Shown: positions 1 through 13,815 of the stretch, in pieces
Layout of the letters: the number at the start of each line of letters is the position of its first letter
Numbering within the stretch: the stretch's first letter is position 1
From: Quillaja saponaria
Lineage: Eukaryota; Streptophyta; Magnoliopsida; Fabales; Quillajaceae
Length of the DNA stretch: 64,000 bases
NCBI GenBank assembly: GCA_029379385.1
Contig: CM055613.1
Coordinates: forward strand, 20,664,001 to 20,728,000
Direction: 5' to 3'
The notes under the pieces: model-generated
Seen by the model: the letters and a program-made list of their open reading frames with translations, nothing else
The model's database searches: none
Told to the model about the DNA's origin: nothing
Translations under genes and position numbers: made by a program

Positions 1-803
1 GAAACAAACTGGGATGAATAGATTTTCCAACGGAGTTTAAACTACTTAAGGAACCTTTTATATGAAAATATAAAGAAGACATATTTTCAGGATCAAATAG
101 TGCTTTAACACTAATTAAATAAGCAAACAATCTACCTGACATCACTGCATTTGAAGCCTGAGCATCTTGCGAAGCCAAATCATACACACGGTCCTGACCT
201 CTACCCGTAGATGATAAACCTCTAATAAAAGTGCCATGACCTCCCTGAGATCTAGCAAGTGTAGTAGGTAACAAAGGTCCAGGGATATTGAATGAGATGT
301 CTGCACCGAAGAAAACTATCCAATTCTTATCAGACAATCTTGGATACGATGGCGTATAGTACCACATTTAAAACAAGCGCTAGACTTCCTTTGGCATTGT
401 CCTAGATGTTTGTTACCACAAATAGGGCATACAAAAATTTCTAAAGCTCGAAAACCATTAGATGATGCCACTAGTAGCTAACTTCCAAGGCCTTGTCTAG
501 TCTGACCTCTGCTCAACTAGAACTCCTCACAAAATGAGCCATGTCCTAAAGCAAATTCACCTTTAGGGTTTAGAGGATTATCTGATCTAGAAATGGAAGG
601 ACCCCACTATTTTGCCTTCTTGTGACCTTCCAGCTTTGATTGTATATCTAAAAATCGGTTCCCCAGTTGATAGTTAACATTTACAGCCTGTGTATAAGTG
701 GTCATGTCTGCCACGAACACTGACTTGAACAGAGAATCCTTTAACCCATTAATGAACCTCTTTACTCTCATTTGCTCGATAGCCATCATATGTGAAGCAA
801 AAT
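1..803 (-). pseudogene. Ty3/gypsy gag (3' part) of left-hand element, decayed
   Basis: This is the 3' half of a retrotransposon gag, read right to left and cut by the window edge. At about 361-430 the minus strand reads a nucleocapsid zinc-knuckle region with cysteine pairs (C-P-I-C-G, then C-F-K-C-G). At 607-789 is a 60-residue open piece containing RVKRFINGLKDSL, typical of the conserved gag domain of plant gypsy elements. The region matches the better-preserved gag at 11.4-12.5 kb, including the stretch near position 150 that precedes the protease. Stops and frameshifts show it is dead. Its 5' half continues at 3725-4450, beyond the solo LTR that splits it. Confidence 0.75.
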
Positions 804-3292
804 TGTTATAACTCGATATTGTAAAGTCGAGCTTTAGACATAATATGTAAATTATAGTTATAAAATAATAAACACAAAAAAATTAAATAAACAACAATAT
901 AATTAAAACATGTGTATATATACATAGTTGTGCATATATATTTTATCTTTTTCGTTTGAGTTTCCTTTTTGGCCTTTTTCCTAATTATTTTCCTTTTATT
1001 TTCTCACCTTTCTTTTTCTCTTTAGACCAACTTCCCCTGTTGTAGCTGCTTCTGTGTTTTTCTTCATTTTGGTCGAGCTTTCCTTTTGTTCCTATGGCCT
1101 GTTTCTGCAATTTCATCCATGTTTGGCCTTGTGACTCCTTGAATAAAAACTCATTACCTTCCTCCTCTCTTCCTTTCTTGTTTTGGAGCCTCTTTCCTTC
1201 TTCTTTTGGGTGGCAGTCAAGCCTTGTTATGAGGGTAACAACTTTATTTTGTGGCAGCCAAGATTGTAGCTTGGATACTTGCACTGCCGACCTAAATCAA
1301 CCACTCTCTTCAACCGTGGAAACCCTTGTTTGGGAGTGGTAACTTGTCTTAGAGGGTGGCAGTAGTAGAGGTCGGCTATGGCTGCTAAATGTGCCTTGTT
1401 TTTCATTCCTTGTGGTTGAATTGTTGAAGGCAGTTTCTACCTCTTGTTAGTTCAGCAGTGAGAGTGTTGTGGGAGTGTAACAAGGTTCCTTGTGTTTTGC
1501 AGCCAACCGTCTTGGTTGTATGGTAGTTTTCTAGCTTATCACCTCAATTCTTTTAAGACTATTGAGAGTTTGATAATTTAGACTTAGGAATGAATGAGTT
1601 TGTGAATATAAAGTTATGGCCAAAAAACAAATAGGGTGGTTATTTGATAATTGGGAAAGTAAATTATGGAATTGAAAAAGGTTGATATTAGAATGGTTTA
1701 ATTCAAGCTTTGATGAAAATTAGTAGTTAGTTTAATTTAAATTCAAATTGGAATATGAATAAGATGGAAATTTATGGATTTATGTTGAATTCATGGTGTA
1801 TGTATTTATATATACACACACATCAATAAAATGAACTTATGCCCTTAAGATGTTAGATAAAATGTCTAAAAGAAACTAGGTATAACATAATGAGTAAAAC
1901 TTGGCATATTCAAACCTTTGTGGTTAGGGATTATGTGAAATTGATTAAAAGTCTAAGAACAAGAGTAAAGAATTATTGTTTAATTGTTTAAGGAAAAGGA
2001 AAGTTTGAATTATGCAAAATTGTTGTCGGAAGTGTATAGTTCAAGTTTTGAGTAACTCAAAGTAATTAGTTTAACTTGAATTCAATCTTTGAAATAGGAA
2101 AAAAATAGGAATTGATGAATTATGTGGATTTTTGGGTGTATGTAAATATATATATATATATACATACACATCACACAATGGAAATGTACCTTCAAGGTAT
2201 TTGATAAGATGTCGGGGAGAAGCTAAATTTTAGTATATGCATAGGACTTGATTTTACATAAGTTTCACTAGTTAAAATGATTATTTAGGGAAATCTTGGA
2301 AGTTGATTGGAGTGATACTGGAATAATACAACTCAAGCCTTTGGTTGATTATAAAAGATTAACTTAGATTTAATGTTGGGAAAATTAGGAATGTTGGAAG
2401 TATGAGTTAATATTGATTTTTTGGTATGTATACATATACAATGTACATGATATGAAATCAAGTTCCCTACAAGGTATTTGTTAAAATACCTAAAATGACT
2501 TAGCTACAAAGAAACACACGGAAGTTGATATATATAAGTTTTAGTAACTAGAGAATTATAATTATGAAATTTATAAACTAAGTAGTACTTGGGAATATGT
2601 TTTTTTAGCCCCGGAACATTTTGTTGAGCCAACGATGCACGTGGGTTCAAGAAGGAATGACGAGCGGGATTTGTATCACTATAAGTGGGAAATGTTACCC
2701 TTTAATTATTAGATTAATGTGTTTAATTGTTTCGATGTATTAGTATGAATATGTTCATATAATGGTAAATAGGAATATGTAGTGCTATAATTGAGTTAAT
2801 TGAATTGTGATTTTGTTTGTGTTTAATAAGGGCTAATAAAACTAATTTTTATCCAAAATGATTTTTATATACAAAATAGAATCCGGGTGCACCTATGACA
2901 CATTTGCTTTGATTATTTGATATGTGATTAAAAATATTCGAGTAACTCAGCCTCCGGGATGAATATGTGAGTAGTATATATTTTTAGTGTGCAGGAGCAA
3001 AATTACCCAGAGGAGGATATGTACTTGGTGTGCAGGTGCTGACTTACTCTAATTGGCCATTGAGTGCTTTGAATGCTTTGATGGATTTTTTTGTATATTG
3101 TATCACATAAATTGTGCTTGTTTAATTTTACATTTTCTATATTTACATACGTGTGGAATTTAATTGTTTTGAAATTCATGTTATTTTCAAATTATTTGAC
3201 CTATGTATTCTATTCATGTATTGAGTGATGCTACTACCCTTTGGATACTTTCTTACTCACTGAGTCTTTACGACTCACCTCTCACTTGTTTA

Positions 3293-3348
<56 letters not shown>

Positions 3349-3719
3349 GTAACAAAATCCCAATATGCATTACCTACAAGTACGTGATTTGCTAATAGCG
3401 TGCGACAAGGTATTTTTTTCAGTATCACATACTTAAAGCCAAATAATGGAAGTTTGCAGTCATATTAGAGGTTTGGGTGTCGTGCTTTGTTTGTATAATA
3501 GGGCATGCCCTATTTTACTAGGAATCTTTGCTGAAATTTTTATTTAAAGTGTTACATATTTTGATAAATAAGTCTTTTCATATAATTTTGTTTGATAAAG
3601 TTTTCCTTTTAGTTATAGATGGTCAAGTATCATATGTGTTTCTTGATTTGAAATCAAGGTTATGGAGGTTTGGTTAACCATTCCTTCGGCTAGTCATGCC
3701 ATCGTATGAGGGTATAACA
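804..3719 (+). mobile_element. Solo LTR inserted in gag
   Basis: A 2.9-kb LTR runs from TGTTATAACTCG to GGTATAACA, so it has TG...CA ends. It is flanked by aaaat (799-803) and aaaac (3720-3724), a five-base target duplication with one mismatch. The interrupted gag continues cleanly on both sides when compared with the second gag copy near 12.06 kb. No internal retroviral region is present, so this is a solo LTR left by LTR-LTR recombination. Its first 120 bases closely match the LTR fragment at 18655-18762 on the other strand. Open frames inside it (985-1342) lie in the purine/pyrimidine-rich U3-like part and are not genes. Confidence 0.75.
3290..3347. repeat. (TA)n followed by poly-T tract
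   Basis: About 13 TA units run directly into a T run of about 33 bases inside the solo LTR. Simple-sequence tract, probably length-variable. Confidence 0.95.
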
Positions 3720-3724
3720 AAAAC

Positions 3725-4633
3725 GAGATCGTCTAGTAAACTGAGTCTTATACTACGCTATTGACATACCATCCGTCTGAACCAACTACTCAAAATCCCG
3801 AGCATACTTATCTTTACACTCTTAGGCAGGAAATCATTAGTAAAAGCCCTGCTAAAGTCTGGCCATGCAAATGAAGTAGGCTTAGTACGTCGCTACATTA
3901 ACACCTTATCCCACTCATATGCCACATCGTGCAATTGATAACTGACTAACTCTATAGCCTGAACTGGATCACATCTAAAGCCACACATAATCGGTCAACT
4001 CCTCCAAGAAAGTATAAAGGCCTTAAGTAGGGTCCACACCTGAGAATCTTAGTGGTTGTATCTTCCAAAAATCATGTCATGCAATAAATATTCCTTGGTT
4101 CTGCTAAGTAGGAACTGGCATTTTGCCTCTAGTTGAGGCTAAACAGGAGGAGCTAGAAGAGGCTGTGGTTGAGCCTGCTGAACTTGATGTTGTTGGGCCA
4201 AGATCCTAACTAAATCACCTACAGTTCTCTATAATCTGTCTAATCCTTACACTAACTGCTCTAAAGTAGGACCAGGGGTTACTGCTACAACTGGCTTAGC
4301 AGCTCTACCTCTACCTCTACCTCTACCTCTACCTCTACCATTTCCTTGATGACATCTACCTCTGGCTGCCTGCACCTGAGGACACGTAGATCACTGGTCA
4401 GAGCCAACATTCTACTGTCTTCCACCACCCGTAACACGACCACTGTGTCCCATCGTATCTAAAATAATTACAAATGAATTCAATATAAGACAAAGGATAG
4501 TGCATTAGAGAATCACAACTTGAATTTTTAGAATGAATTAGAACGTATTACTAAGTCCACAAACATCCCTGGGTAACGTATGCAAACAAAGTAACAACAT
4601 CCCACATTTGCAGTCATGGACCTCTAAACCCAA
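3725..4633 (-). pseudogene. Ty3/gypsy gag (5' part) and leader of left-hand element
   Basis: The 5' end of gag of the left-hand gypsy element, on the minus strand. It starts downstream of the primer site at 4634-4645 and runs to the solo LTR insertion at 3719. It aligns by eye along its length with 12.06-12.5 and 14.64-15.09 kb. A (CTCTAC)n run at about 4306-4338 encodes an Arg-Gly repeat on the minus strand, and a shorter version is present in the copy at 14.76 kb. Multiple stops interrupt the frame, so it is non-coding today. Confidence 0.7.
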
Positions 4634-4645
4634 GCTCTGGTACCA
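4634..4645 (-). promoter_or_regulatory. Primer binding site (tRNA-iMet type)
   Basis: The minus strand reads TGGTACCAGAGC, one mismatch from the initiator-Met primer site TGGTATCAGAGC. It lies three bases downstream of the LTR end. It shows that the LTR at 4649-7974 serves as the 5' LTR of the element to its left. Confidence 0.75.
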
Positions 4646-4648
4646 ACT

Positions 4649-7600
4649 TGTCACACCACTACATGGAGGCATGACTGGCCGGAGGAATAGATAACCAAAC
4701 CTCCTATAACCCTAATTTTAAATCAAAGAAACACATATGACCTTTGACCAATTTAGAAATCAAAAGGAAAATTTTTGAACAACAAATTAAATGCAAATAC
4801 CCACTTACTAAAATATATAACAATTTAACTAAGAATTTCGACAAAGGTTCCCTTAAAGTGGAACATGCCTATAAAAACAAATATAATATACCTGGTTACA
4901 TACAACTAGTTCACAATATCAACAATATCCCCAAGGAGCTCCGCTCCATTTTGAGCCATAAACAATAAACAGGAAACTATTACATAAAACAAAATTTGAC
5001 ATCCAAAGCCCTATTGTGACTGCAAAGTTCCATCCTTTGGCTTCAAATAAATGATCTCGGAGAAATACCTTGTCGCACGCTATTGGCAATTCACATATTA
5101 TTTGGTGATGTATACTAGGTTTCTAATACTAAAAAAAAAATTAAAAAATGAGGGGTGAGTTATAAAAACTTGGTGAGTAAAAAACCTACCTGAAGAATAC
5201 TAGTATCAATCAACATATAATATAAAACAAATAGATAGAATATTTGCATGTTAGCATGATTTACAAAAACAATTAAACTTAATACATACATAGATATAGA
5301 AAGTGCAAAATCTCACAAATACAACTCACGAAATACAATGTACAAACAACTTAATGAAAATGCAAATAAATCAATCAAGGGAAACAAAAGGGCCAATTAG
5401 AGTAACTCAACACTCGTACACCAAATACATAACCTAACTCGGGGCATTTTTGTTTCCACACACCAAGAATATATACTCCTTCACATATCCATCCTCGAGG
5501 CTGAGTTACTCGAATATCTTTAATCAAATATAAAATAAGTGCACCCGGATTCTATTTCGTATATAAAAATAATATCATTGGACTCTTATCAAACACAAAT
5601 AATGTTATACATCAAACACAATACAATTATAGTACTAAACAGACACCTTTGAAAACTATATGAACATATGCATAAAAATACACTAAAACAATTACTCATA
5701 ACACACTAGCAACCCAAAAGTAACATTTTCCACTCACTAAGTCACGGATGTTACTCATCACTTCTGCTTGCATTCAAGTGTGTCGTTGGGTCAACAACAA
5801 GTTCTTGATCTGAAAATCATATTCCCACATAATAGTTAGTTTATAATTGTTCAATTACTAAAACTTATGTATTTCAACTTCCATATATTTCTATGAAACT
5901 AAGTCCTTTCAGGTATTTTAACAAATACCTTGTAGGCAACTTTAATTATTATTTTTTTTTCATGTATATACATTACTCACATTCCAAGTATTAAATTCAA
6001 ATTAAACTAATTGTTTAAATTAAATCTAGAACTTAAATCATGAAATTTAAATATCAATGCAATCAAATCCAAGATTTACTTATCCTTAATTACTTAATTA
6101 ATAATTCTTTACTCATTGTTCTTAGACTTTTATTCAAATTTAAATAACACTTAACCGCCAAGTAAGCCAAAAACGTACTCAAAGGGTGCTACCATCAACC
6201 AATACACAATTAAACACATAGGTTAAATAATTTCACATAAACATGCTTTACAAAACAATTCAATTTCATACGTATAACAATTATCATTCATGCAATACAC
6301 AAGATAAACAAATCAATCAAAATATTCAAAGCACATAAAAGGCTAATTAGAGTAACTCAGCACCTGTACACCAAATACACATCCTCCTCGGGGCAATTTT
6401 GCTCCCGCATACCAAGAAAATATGTAACTCCTCACATATTCACCCGGGTAGAGTTACTCGAATTTTTTTAATCAAATATCAAATTTTCTCAAATATCAAA
6501 TCAAATTATCCTAGCTACACCTAGATTCTATTTCGGATAAAAATTAATTTCATTAGCCCTTATCAATCACAAATAAAGTCACACATTAAACATAAGCAAA
6601 GTTTTCACATAATTACATAGTACAACAAAGCTAATAATAACAACGTAGCATTTTCATCACTTAATTCAATCAAGGTACTAAATATCCATATTTGAAAACT
6701 ATATGTATTTATACACATATACCACATATGCACAACACACTAGCAACCAAAGGATACCGTTTTCCACTTATAAGGCTTAAAGATTTGGTTTGCCATTCCA
6801 TCTAGAATTCTAAGGTGTCGATGTATCCACGACACGATCTGGAGCTAAAAATCATAAATTTGTGTGTTATTAATGTATAAATTTATTAGGCTAATTCTAT
6901 AATTGCTAAACCCTGCATATACATATAAATTTTATGCTTTACTTTGAAATAAACCCTTCTTAGGTATTTTATCGAATACCTTAAAGGCGTATTTAATTTT
7001 CTTGAATGTGTATGTATATATGTTTATACATACACCAATAAATCCCACACAACAGAAAAACCAAGATTAAACTTCAAGAAACAATTTAAAATTTGTGCTT
7101 GGAAGTAGCTTGGACTACCCAAGCCTCACGGCAAGCATGACAGCTATTGCTACCGCTAGTTGCCTTCTAACTCCCCTCACGGATGGCCAGAAAAGTGCCT
7201 TCAATCATTCAACCATAAAGGCTGAAACACGGCACAATTTAGCTATCCAACAGTTGGTTATAGCCTTCCTTTTTAGCTTACACACACACACAGACACGGC
7301 AACACACACACAGGAACTTTGAGCTCACAATTGGAAGGCTATGCACGCACACGCGGCTGGGAATTCTTGTATGTAGCCCACAAAATAGAACAACCACAAA
7401 GCGAATAAAAGAGACAACAAGCAAAGCAAAGGGGAAAAGAAAACCATATACGGTAAAGAGGAAAGAAGGGAAAGGGATTATTAATACCTTAAGCTCGGAT
7501 GTAACAAGGAAAAATCAGAAATTTCTAAGCTAAAGAACAAAGATGGCATATAGGAGAAAGAAACAAGGGAGGGCTCGGTAGCAAAAATGAAAAGAAAAGA

Positions 7601-7974
7601 GGCAATGCAAAGATAAAAGGATGGAAAAAAAAGAAATTAAAACAAAAAAAACACAAAAAGTTTAAAGTCAAAGTAAAAATTTTTAAGTTTGTGGTGTATA
7701 ATTAATCTTAGTTATTGGTATATATATATTTTCTAGTTTATTTTTATTTACACACTTACTTATCAATAAAATTACACAAGTAAATTTCAAGTTCTAAGTC
7801 AACCAAATTTAAATTAATTGTGCGTGTATATATATATATAGTTTATGTATATAAGCGAAATAATATTTATTTACTTCATATACTTGCATTTATTTTTACT
7901 ATCAAGATTTATTTTTACTATCAAGAGTTAAAGCAATTTATTTTAATCCCATGTTTCAATTTCAGGTTATGACA
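4649..7974 (-). mobile_element. Gypsy LTR shared by two tandem elements
   Basis: On the minus strand this LTR runs from TGTCATAACC (7974) to GGTGTGACA (4649). It is preceded by a polypurine tract (AAAGGGAGAG, ending at 7975), as a 3' LTR of the element at higher coordinates should be. It is followed by a primer site, as a 5' LTR of the element at lower coordinates should be. It is about 3.33 kb, against about 2.55 kb for the partner LTR at 15108-17658. The extra length comes from a second copy of a region of about 1 kb (roughly 5160-6160 and 6165-6970), partly offset by a deletion of about 200 bases near 7050. An open frame at 7095-7322 is LTR sequence, not a gene. Confidence 0.75.
5150..7050. 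repeat. Internal duplication within the shared LTR
   Basis: Two diverged copies of the same LTR segment follow each other. Both contain the run 'agtaactca' then 'caccaaatac' (about 5402 and 6351), a 'gagttactcgaat' block (about 5500 and 6450) and a 'ttatcaa-cacaaata' block (about 5588 and 6560). The partner LTR has this segment once (about 15640-16500). The second copy is the closer match to the partner. Confidence 0.6.
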
Positions 7975-10900
7975 CTCTCCCTTTAAATAAAATTTGTCCC
8001 GAATTTCAAATGGAATAGGTATGAATGTCTCATTTACCTGAATCATTCAAATAGATACAGATATCATTGCTTCATCGCATTCTCGAATTCCCAAGTAGCT
8101 ACTTGCTCCCTGTGATATTGCCATCAACTTTTATCAAAGGAATAACCTTTGCATCGAAGTTTATGGACTTGCCTATCAATTATTGATACTGGTTGCTCCT
8201 CGTATCTCAGATTCTTATCTACTTAACCTCCTGAATTCATAGAACATGAGACTTATCTAGCAAGTACTTCCAAAGCATAGATACATGAAAAACTGGATGT
8301 ACTTTGTCTCCGATGGTAAAAGCCAACCTGTACGCCACTATTTCCACCTTATCCATAATTTGAAAAGGTCTAATAAATCTTAGATTCAGCTTCCTTTTCT
8401 TACCCGAACCTCATTGTGTTTTGAAAGGTAAAACCTTCAAAAACACATGATCACCTATTTCAAACTCTAACTCTCTCTAATGATTATTGTCATATGACTT
8501 CTATCTACTCTGAGTTTTCCATAACCTGTCACAAACTACCTGTACCTTCTCTACTACTTCCTAAACTAACTCCAGTCCTAATAATTAATGCTCACCAGTT
8601 TCGAACCAACCAACCGGAGATCTACAATTCCTCCCAGTACAAAGCTTCAGATGGTGCCATCTAAATGCTACTGTGATAGCTATTATAGGCAAATTCCATA
8701 AGTGGAAGGTGCTGATCATAACTACCCTCAAAGTCCATGACACAAGCTCGCAACATATCTTCCAGTGTTTGTATGGTTCTCTAAGAATGTTTATCAGTTT
8801 AAGGATAAAAAGCAGTACTGAACAATAATTGAGTACTGAGAGCCTCCTGAAAAGACTTCTAGAATGTCGTAGCAAATTGAGCACCCTAGTCAGAAATAAT
8901 AGAAACTGGAACTCCATGTAAAGAAATAATCCCGTCCAAATACAACTTAGCATATTGTTGTGTTGAGTAGGTGGTTTCATAGAAGTATGCGGATTTAGTC
9001 AATCGATTCACAATAACCTAAATCGAATCAAAACCCCTAAAGGTTTTGGGAAGTTCAATCACAAAGTCCATAGTAACCTTTTCCCATTTCCACTCCGGAA
9101 TGTCTAACATTTGTAACGTTCCTGCTGGTTTTCAATGTTTAGCTTTCACCTATTGACACACCAAGCACCTGGAAATAAAGTCCGCTACATCCTTCTTCAT
9201 ACCATCCCACCAATAAATTTTTTTCAAATCCTAATACATCTTAGAAGAACCAGGATACATTACATTAGATAAATAGTAAGCCACGTCAAGAATCTTCTTC
9301 GTCAACTCAAAATCAGATGGCACACCTACATAATCATGATACCTTAGCACTCCTTCACTATCCACCCTGAAATCATCGATGACATACTAATCACATTTAA
9401 CTTTCTTAGCATACACCTCAGAATCAACTACCTGTGCTACTTTCACCACTTCAGCCAAAGTAGATTTCACCTGCATATGAGCTAATAACACCCTCTAAGG
9501 AGAAACTTCAAATCTAACCCTCTCAACCATGCACCTCTACAAGTCTTTCATAACCCGACTACATACAGTTATCAAATCGGATAAACTACACATTGACTTC
9601 CTACTCAAGGCATCAACCACTACATTTACTTTCCTCGTATGATAAGAAATTGAGCAGTCAAAATCTTCTGACAACTCAATCCATCTATGTTGTCTCAAAT
9701 TCACATCATTCTTATCAAATATATATTTAAGGCTTTTGTGATCCATGAAAATCTCACAAGTTTCACCATACAAGAAATGCCTCCAAATCTTCAATGCAAA
9801 GATTACTGTTACCATTTCAAGATCATGATGGGTAGGACAGTTCCTCTCATTCTTCTTCAACTATCTCAAGGCATACGCCACCACCTTACCATCCTGCATC
9901 CAAACACATCCAAGTCCGATATAGGATGCATCACAAAACACTGTATACTTACCCATACCTAAAAGGAGTGAAAGAACATGAGCTGAAGTCAAAAAAGTTT
10001 TTAACTTTTGAAAACTTTCCTTACAAGGCTCAAACCAAACAAACAACTCGTTTATGAGTCAACCTGAGTCAAAGAAGTAACAATACGAGAGAAATTCTCA
10101 ACAAATCTCTTATAATATCCAGCCAAACCCAAAAAACTTCGAATTTTAGACATGTTTGTTGGACAAGGTAAACTCCGAACCGTTTTAACCTTTTTATTAT
10201 CCACTCGAATTCCTTCTTTAGAAATTACATGCCTGAGGAAGGTTGCCTGATTCAACCAGAATTCACACTTAGAGAATTTATCATAAAGCTTGTTTTACCT
10301 AAGTGTTTGTAAAGTAATCAAAGATGCTTTTCATGCTCCTCCTCACTCCGAGAATTTACCAAATATCATTAATGAAGACAATGAAAAATTGGTACAAGAA
10401 AGCCTTAAATACCATGTTCATCAAATCCATGAACACTACAGGATTATTAGCAAGTCCAAATGACATAACTAAGAACTCATAATTTCCAAACCAAGTGTGG
10501 AAAGCAGTCTTCAGAATGTCTTCCTTCTTAATCCAGAGTTGGTGATACCTCGAATGAAGATCAATCTTAGAAAAATACTGAGCTCTCTGTAACTGATCAA
10601 ATAAATCATCAATCCTGGGAAGAGGATACTTGATCTACACTGTGACTTTATTCAGCTGCCGATAGTCAATGTATAGTTTGAATGAGCCATCCTTCTTTTT
10701 AACAAAAAGAACATGAGCACAACCGGGACGAATAAATCCTTTATCCAGCAAATCTTGCAACTGCACCCTTAGCTCTATCAATTCATTAGGAGTCATCCTA
10801 TAAGGGGAAATAGAGATAGTTTGAGTACACATAATAACTCAATACCAAACTCTATCTCCTGTTCATGAGGAAGTCTAGGAAGCTCTTCCGGAAACACATC

Positions 10901-11440
10901 AAGGAATTCTTTCACTACAGGAATATGCTGCAAAAAGAGGATACTTCTATTGAGTATCCCTGACATAAGCTAAATAAGCCTTATGCTTCTTCCTATAAGC
11001 CGTCTTGCTTAAATAGCTAAAATCAAATTACAAGGAACTTCGCTCCAATCCCCTTGAAAAACTAAAGTCAGCTTCCCTAGAATACTGAACTTAACACTCT
11101 TATCATGACAATCCACCGCAACATGATGGCTAGACAACTAATCCATTCCTAGAATCACATTATACTCCAACATGTCTAGTATGATCAAGTCCGCAAAATA
11201 TACATCATTACCCACTATGACTTCACAGGAAGGAATGTACCGATTTGCCAAAATAATTTCCCCCAATGAAGTTGAAATCGCTAAAGGAACTTCGAGAGGT
11301 CAGATGCCCTCTTTACACAAGAGGCAAAATACGGAGATGTAAAAGAATAAGTAACTCCATGATCAAACAATATTTTACTACTAACTGAACAAACAATCAA
11401 TCTATCTGATACCACAACATTAGAAGCCTGAGCGTCTTGT
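7975..11440 (-). pseudogene. Ty3/gypsy pol (protease-RT-RNase H-integrase), decayed
   Basis: The polyprotein of the right-hand element, read right to left and broken by many stops and frameshifts. Order: protease near 11340-11400, with D-H-G where D-S/T-G is expected; RT at 10.84-10.26 kb, with [19 protein letters not shown] and [11 protein letters not shown] and a short deletion of the usual SPWG segment; palm block near 10345-10480, where the catalytic box reads F-I-N-D; RNase H at 10255-9537, with SFLGLAGYYKRF, FCDAS and MDHKSLKYIF; integrase at about 9250-8400, with an MDFV block and DRLTKSA-like end. The order PR-RT-RH-INT identifies Ty3/gypsy (Metaviridae). It lies 5' of the polypurine tract at 7975. 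Confidence 0.88.
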
Positions 11441-12526
11441 GTCATAAATCATACACATAGGCCTAACCACTGCCTATAGATGATGAACCTTTAGCAAAGG
11501 TGCCATGACCTCCATGAGATCTAACAGGTGTAACAAGCAACTAAGCTCTACCCTGAACTGAAGGAGACGTCCAGAAACTGAAGTAGACTGCCCACTCATC
11601 AATGGACAATCCCTGATGCAATGATCCAAAGCACCACATTTAAAATATGCACCTGACTCCCCTCTACACTGTCCTATGTGTTTAATACCATAAGTAAAAC
11701 ATACTTGAATTTCAAATGCTTGGGGCCTACTCAACAACTCCACCAATAACTGACCTCCTAAACTCTGTCTCATCTGGCCTTTGCTTGATTGAAAACCTCC
11801 ACACCAAAAAACCAAATCCTAAGGTAAATTCACCTCTAGGTCTACGATAACCACTAACTCTAGAAGTGGAAGGACCTTCCTATTTTGCCTTCTTATGGCT
11901 TTCCCGCTCTGACAGCCTCTCAAAAAACTGGTTTTCCAATTGAAATATAGCATCAACAGCCTAAATATAAGTAGTAGTGTCCATCAGAAATGCAGACTTG
12001 AATAAAGAATCTCTCAAGCCATTAACAAATCTTTTCACTATCATCTGTTCAGTAGCCATCGTAAGCTGGGCAAAACTGAGATAGTCTAGTAAACCGAGTC
12101 TAATACTCTACTACAGTCATACCCTCAATCAACCAAATGCTCAAAATCCCAAGTATACATATCTCTTACCCTCTTCGGCAGAAAACGATTAGTGAAAGTC
12201 CTACTAAACTCTGGCCATGCAAGTGGGGTACGCTTTGTCTACCGCTGCACTAACACCTTATACCACTTATACGCTACATCGTGCAATTGATAACTAACTA
12301 ACTTAACAGCTCAAATAAGATCATACCCCAATGTTACACAAAGTCTATTAGACTCCTCCAAGAAAATATAGGGGTCTTGAGCAGGGTCGACACCCGGAAA
12401 CCTTGGTGGTTACATCTTTTGGAAGTTATGCAATGCCACAAATAATCCTCAGTCCTGTTGGACTTGAACGATAGGGTTTGCCTCTTGCTAAGGCTACACA
12501 AGAGGAGCTGCAAAAGGCTATGGTTG
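11441..12526 (-). pseudogene. Ty3/gypsy gag (3' part) of right-hand element
   Basis: Gag of the right-hand element. The open piece at 11474-11815 carries a nucleocapsid zinc knuckle on the minus strand, with C-F-T-Y-G then YFKCGALDHCIRDCP; the final box fits CX2CX4HX4C, though the first knuckle cysteine has become Y. Upstream (11.9-12.5 kb) is the gag core, parallel to 607-789 and 3725-4450. The frame is broken repeatedly. The 5' end continues at 14634-15090 past a solo LTR. Confidence 0.75.
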
Positions 12527-13815
12527 TGTGACACCCTCTTTCCATAATCCTATTCTTAATCTACTTAATAAACTCTTAAGCCTATTTAATTGGTAATACT
12601 TTTGTTACTTGTATTTTCTAGCATCTTTATTTTCCTCCTAAGGTGATACTTGTATAATTTTCCTTAGACATTCCTCTTATTTCTCTTTACACCATATGGC
12701 CATGATTAGTAATCTTATATTCCTCCTTCTAGATTTTTATCTTTTCCTCTAATTGACCTTAAATTCATGCTACTCTATTTGTTTAATCTTCAGCTAACCA
12801 AGATTTACTTGAGAAATGTAACTTGTGAATAATGTATTAATATTCCTAGAGACACAATTTGCAAACTACTTTTCCTTTCACTAAGTTATTTATTGAAAAG
12901 AGCCAATTTTAGTAATACTAGACTTCCTTCCTAAATTATTACCATTACTAGGTAGACATGTTAAGAACACATTACAACTTTATACAAAAGCAACCCCATA
13001 CTACATAATTGCATTTCAACACAAGTACTTCTATGTTTTTCCAAACAAGGTCCACTTGCCATCTTTTCTTGTTATATTGACCATGCCTTTCTCCAAGGAA
13101 AACAATATACACCATGGTACTAATTAATCTGCACATTAAGATGAAGAAAAGTGAGTTGAACCTCAACAAGCATTCATACATGACAACAAAGGATTCTTGA
13201 TGGTAATTTTTGAAATATAGGAATATGCAATGCAAATTAGTCTTTTTCCTCATTTCCTCTAAGTTTCACAAAAGGGATTCGTCTTCCTCACTTTCCATTT
13301 CATATGCATGAAGGATATAAGAGTAGCATGAAGAATATAAGAGTAACAAGGAGGTAGCTTTCAAAGCAAAGGTAAAATAAAAAAAGGAATGCATGAATAC
13401 TTGCCTAATACCCTTAGTTTTGGTTTTCTTTCTTTCTTTTCCTACGCCTCCTCCTTTCTCCTTGTTCTCGATTTCCTTTTCCTTCACCTAGTCCTACGGT
13501 TTCTCTCCTTTTTCTTCTTGCTCACAGTTTTGCTTCTTTTCCTTTAATTTCTAACTATGTCTCTCAATTTCTTTGTTTTCTTACTTTTTCTCTCACTTTA
13601 GTGTACACTTTATCATGCCTATGCATTTTTGGTCACCACCCCCTCCTATTTATAGTGCATAGCCAAGGTTTAGGATTTAGGAGAAAGTTTTGTTTTCTAT
13701 TTTACCCTTTTAGTTTTCTAAAATTACAACCACCTACTTGTCATTCTCTAAATTAACATGTGTTCTTTCTTAGTTTAGATTCTTTAATTATTAGTAAGCC
13801 ACCTAGTTAGCTTAA

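Noticed and set aside
985..1342. Overlapping open frames on both strands
   Set aside because: They lie in the low-complexity U3-like part of a solo LTR; composition is K/E/G-rich from purine runs and no family is recognisable.
9687..9962. Plus-strand open frame
   Set aside because: It is the antisense shadow of the gypsy RNase H region.
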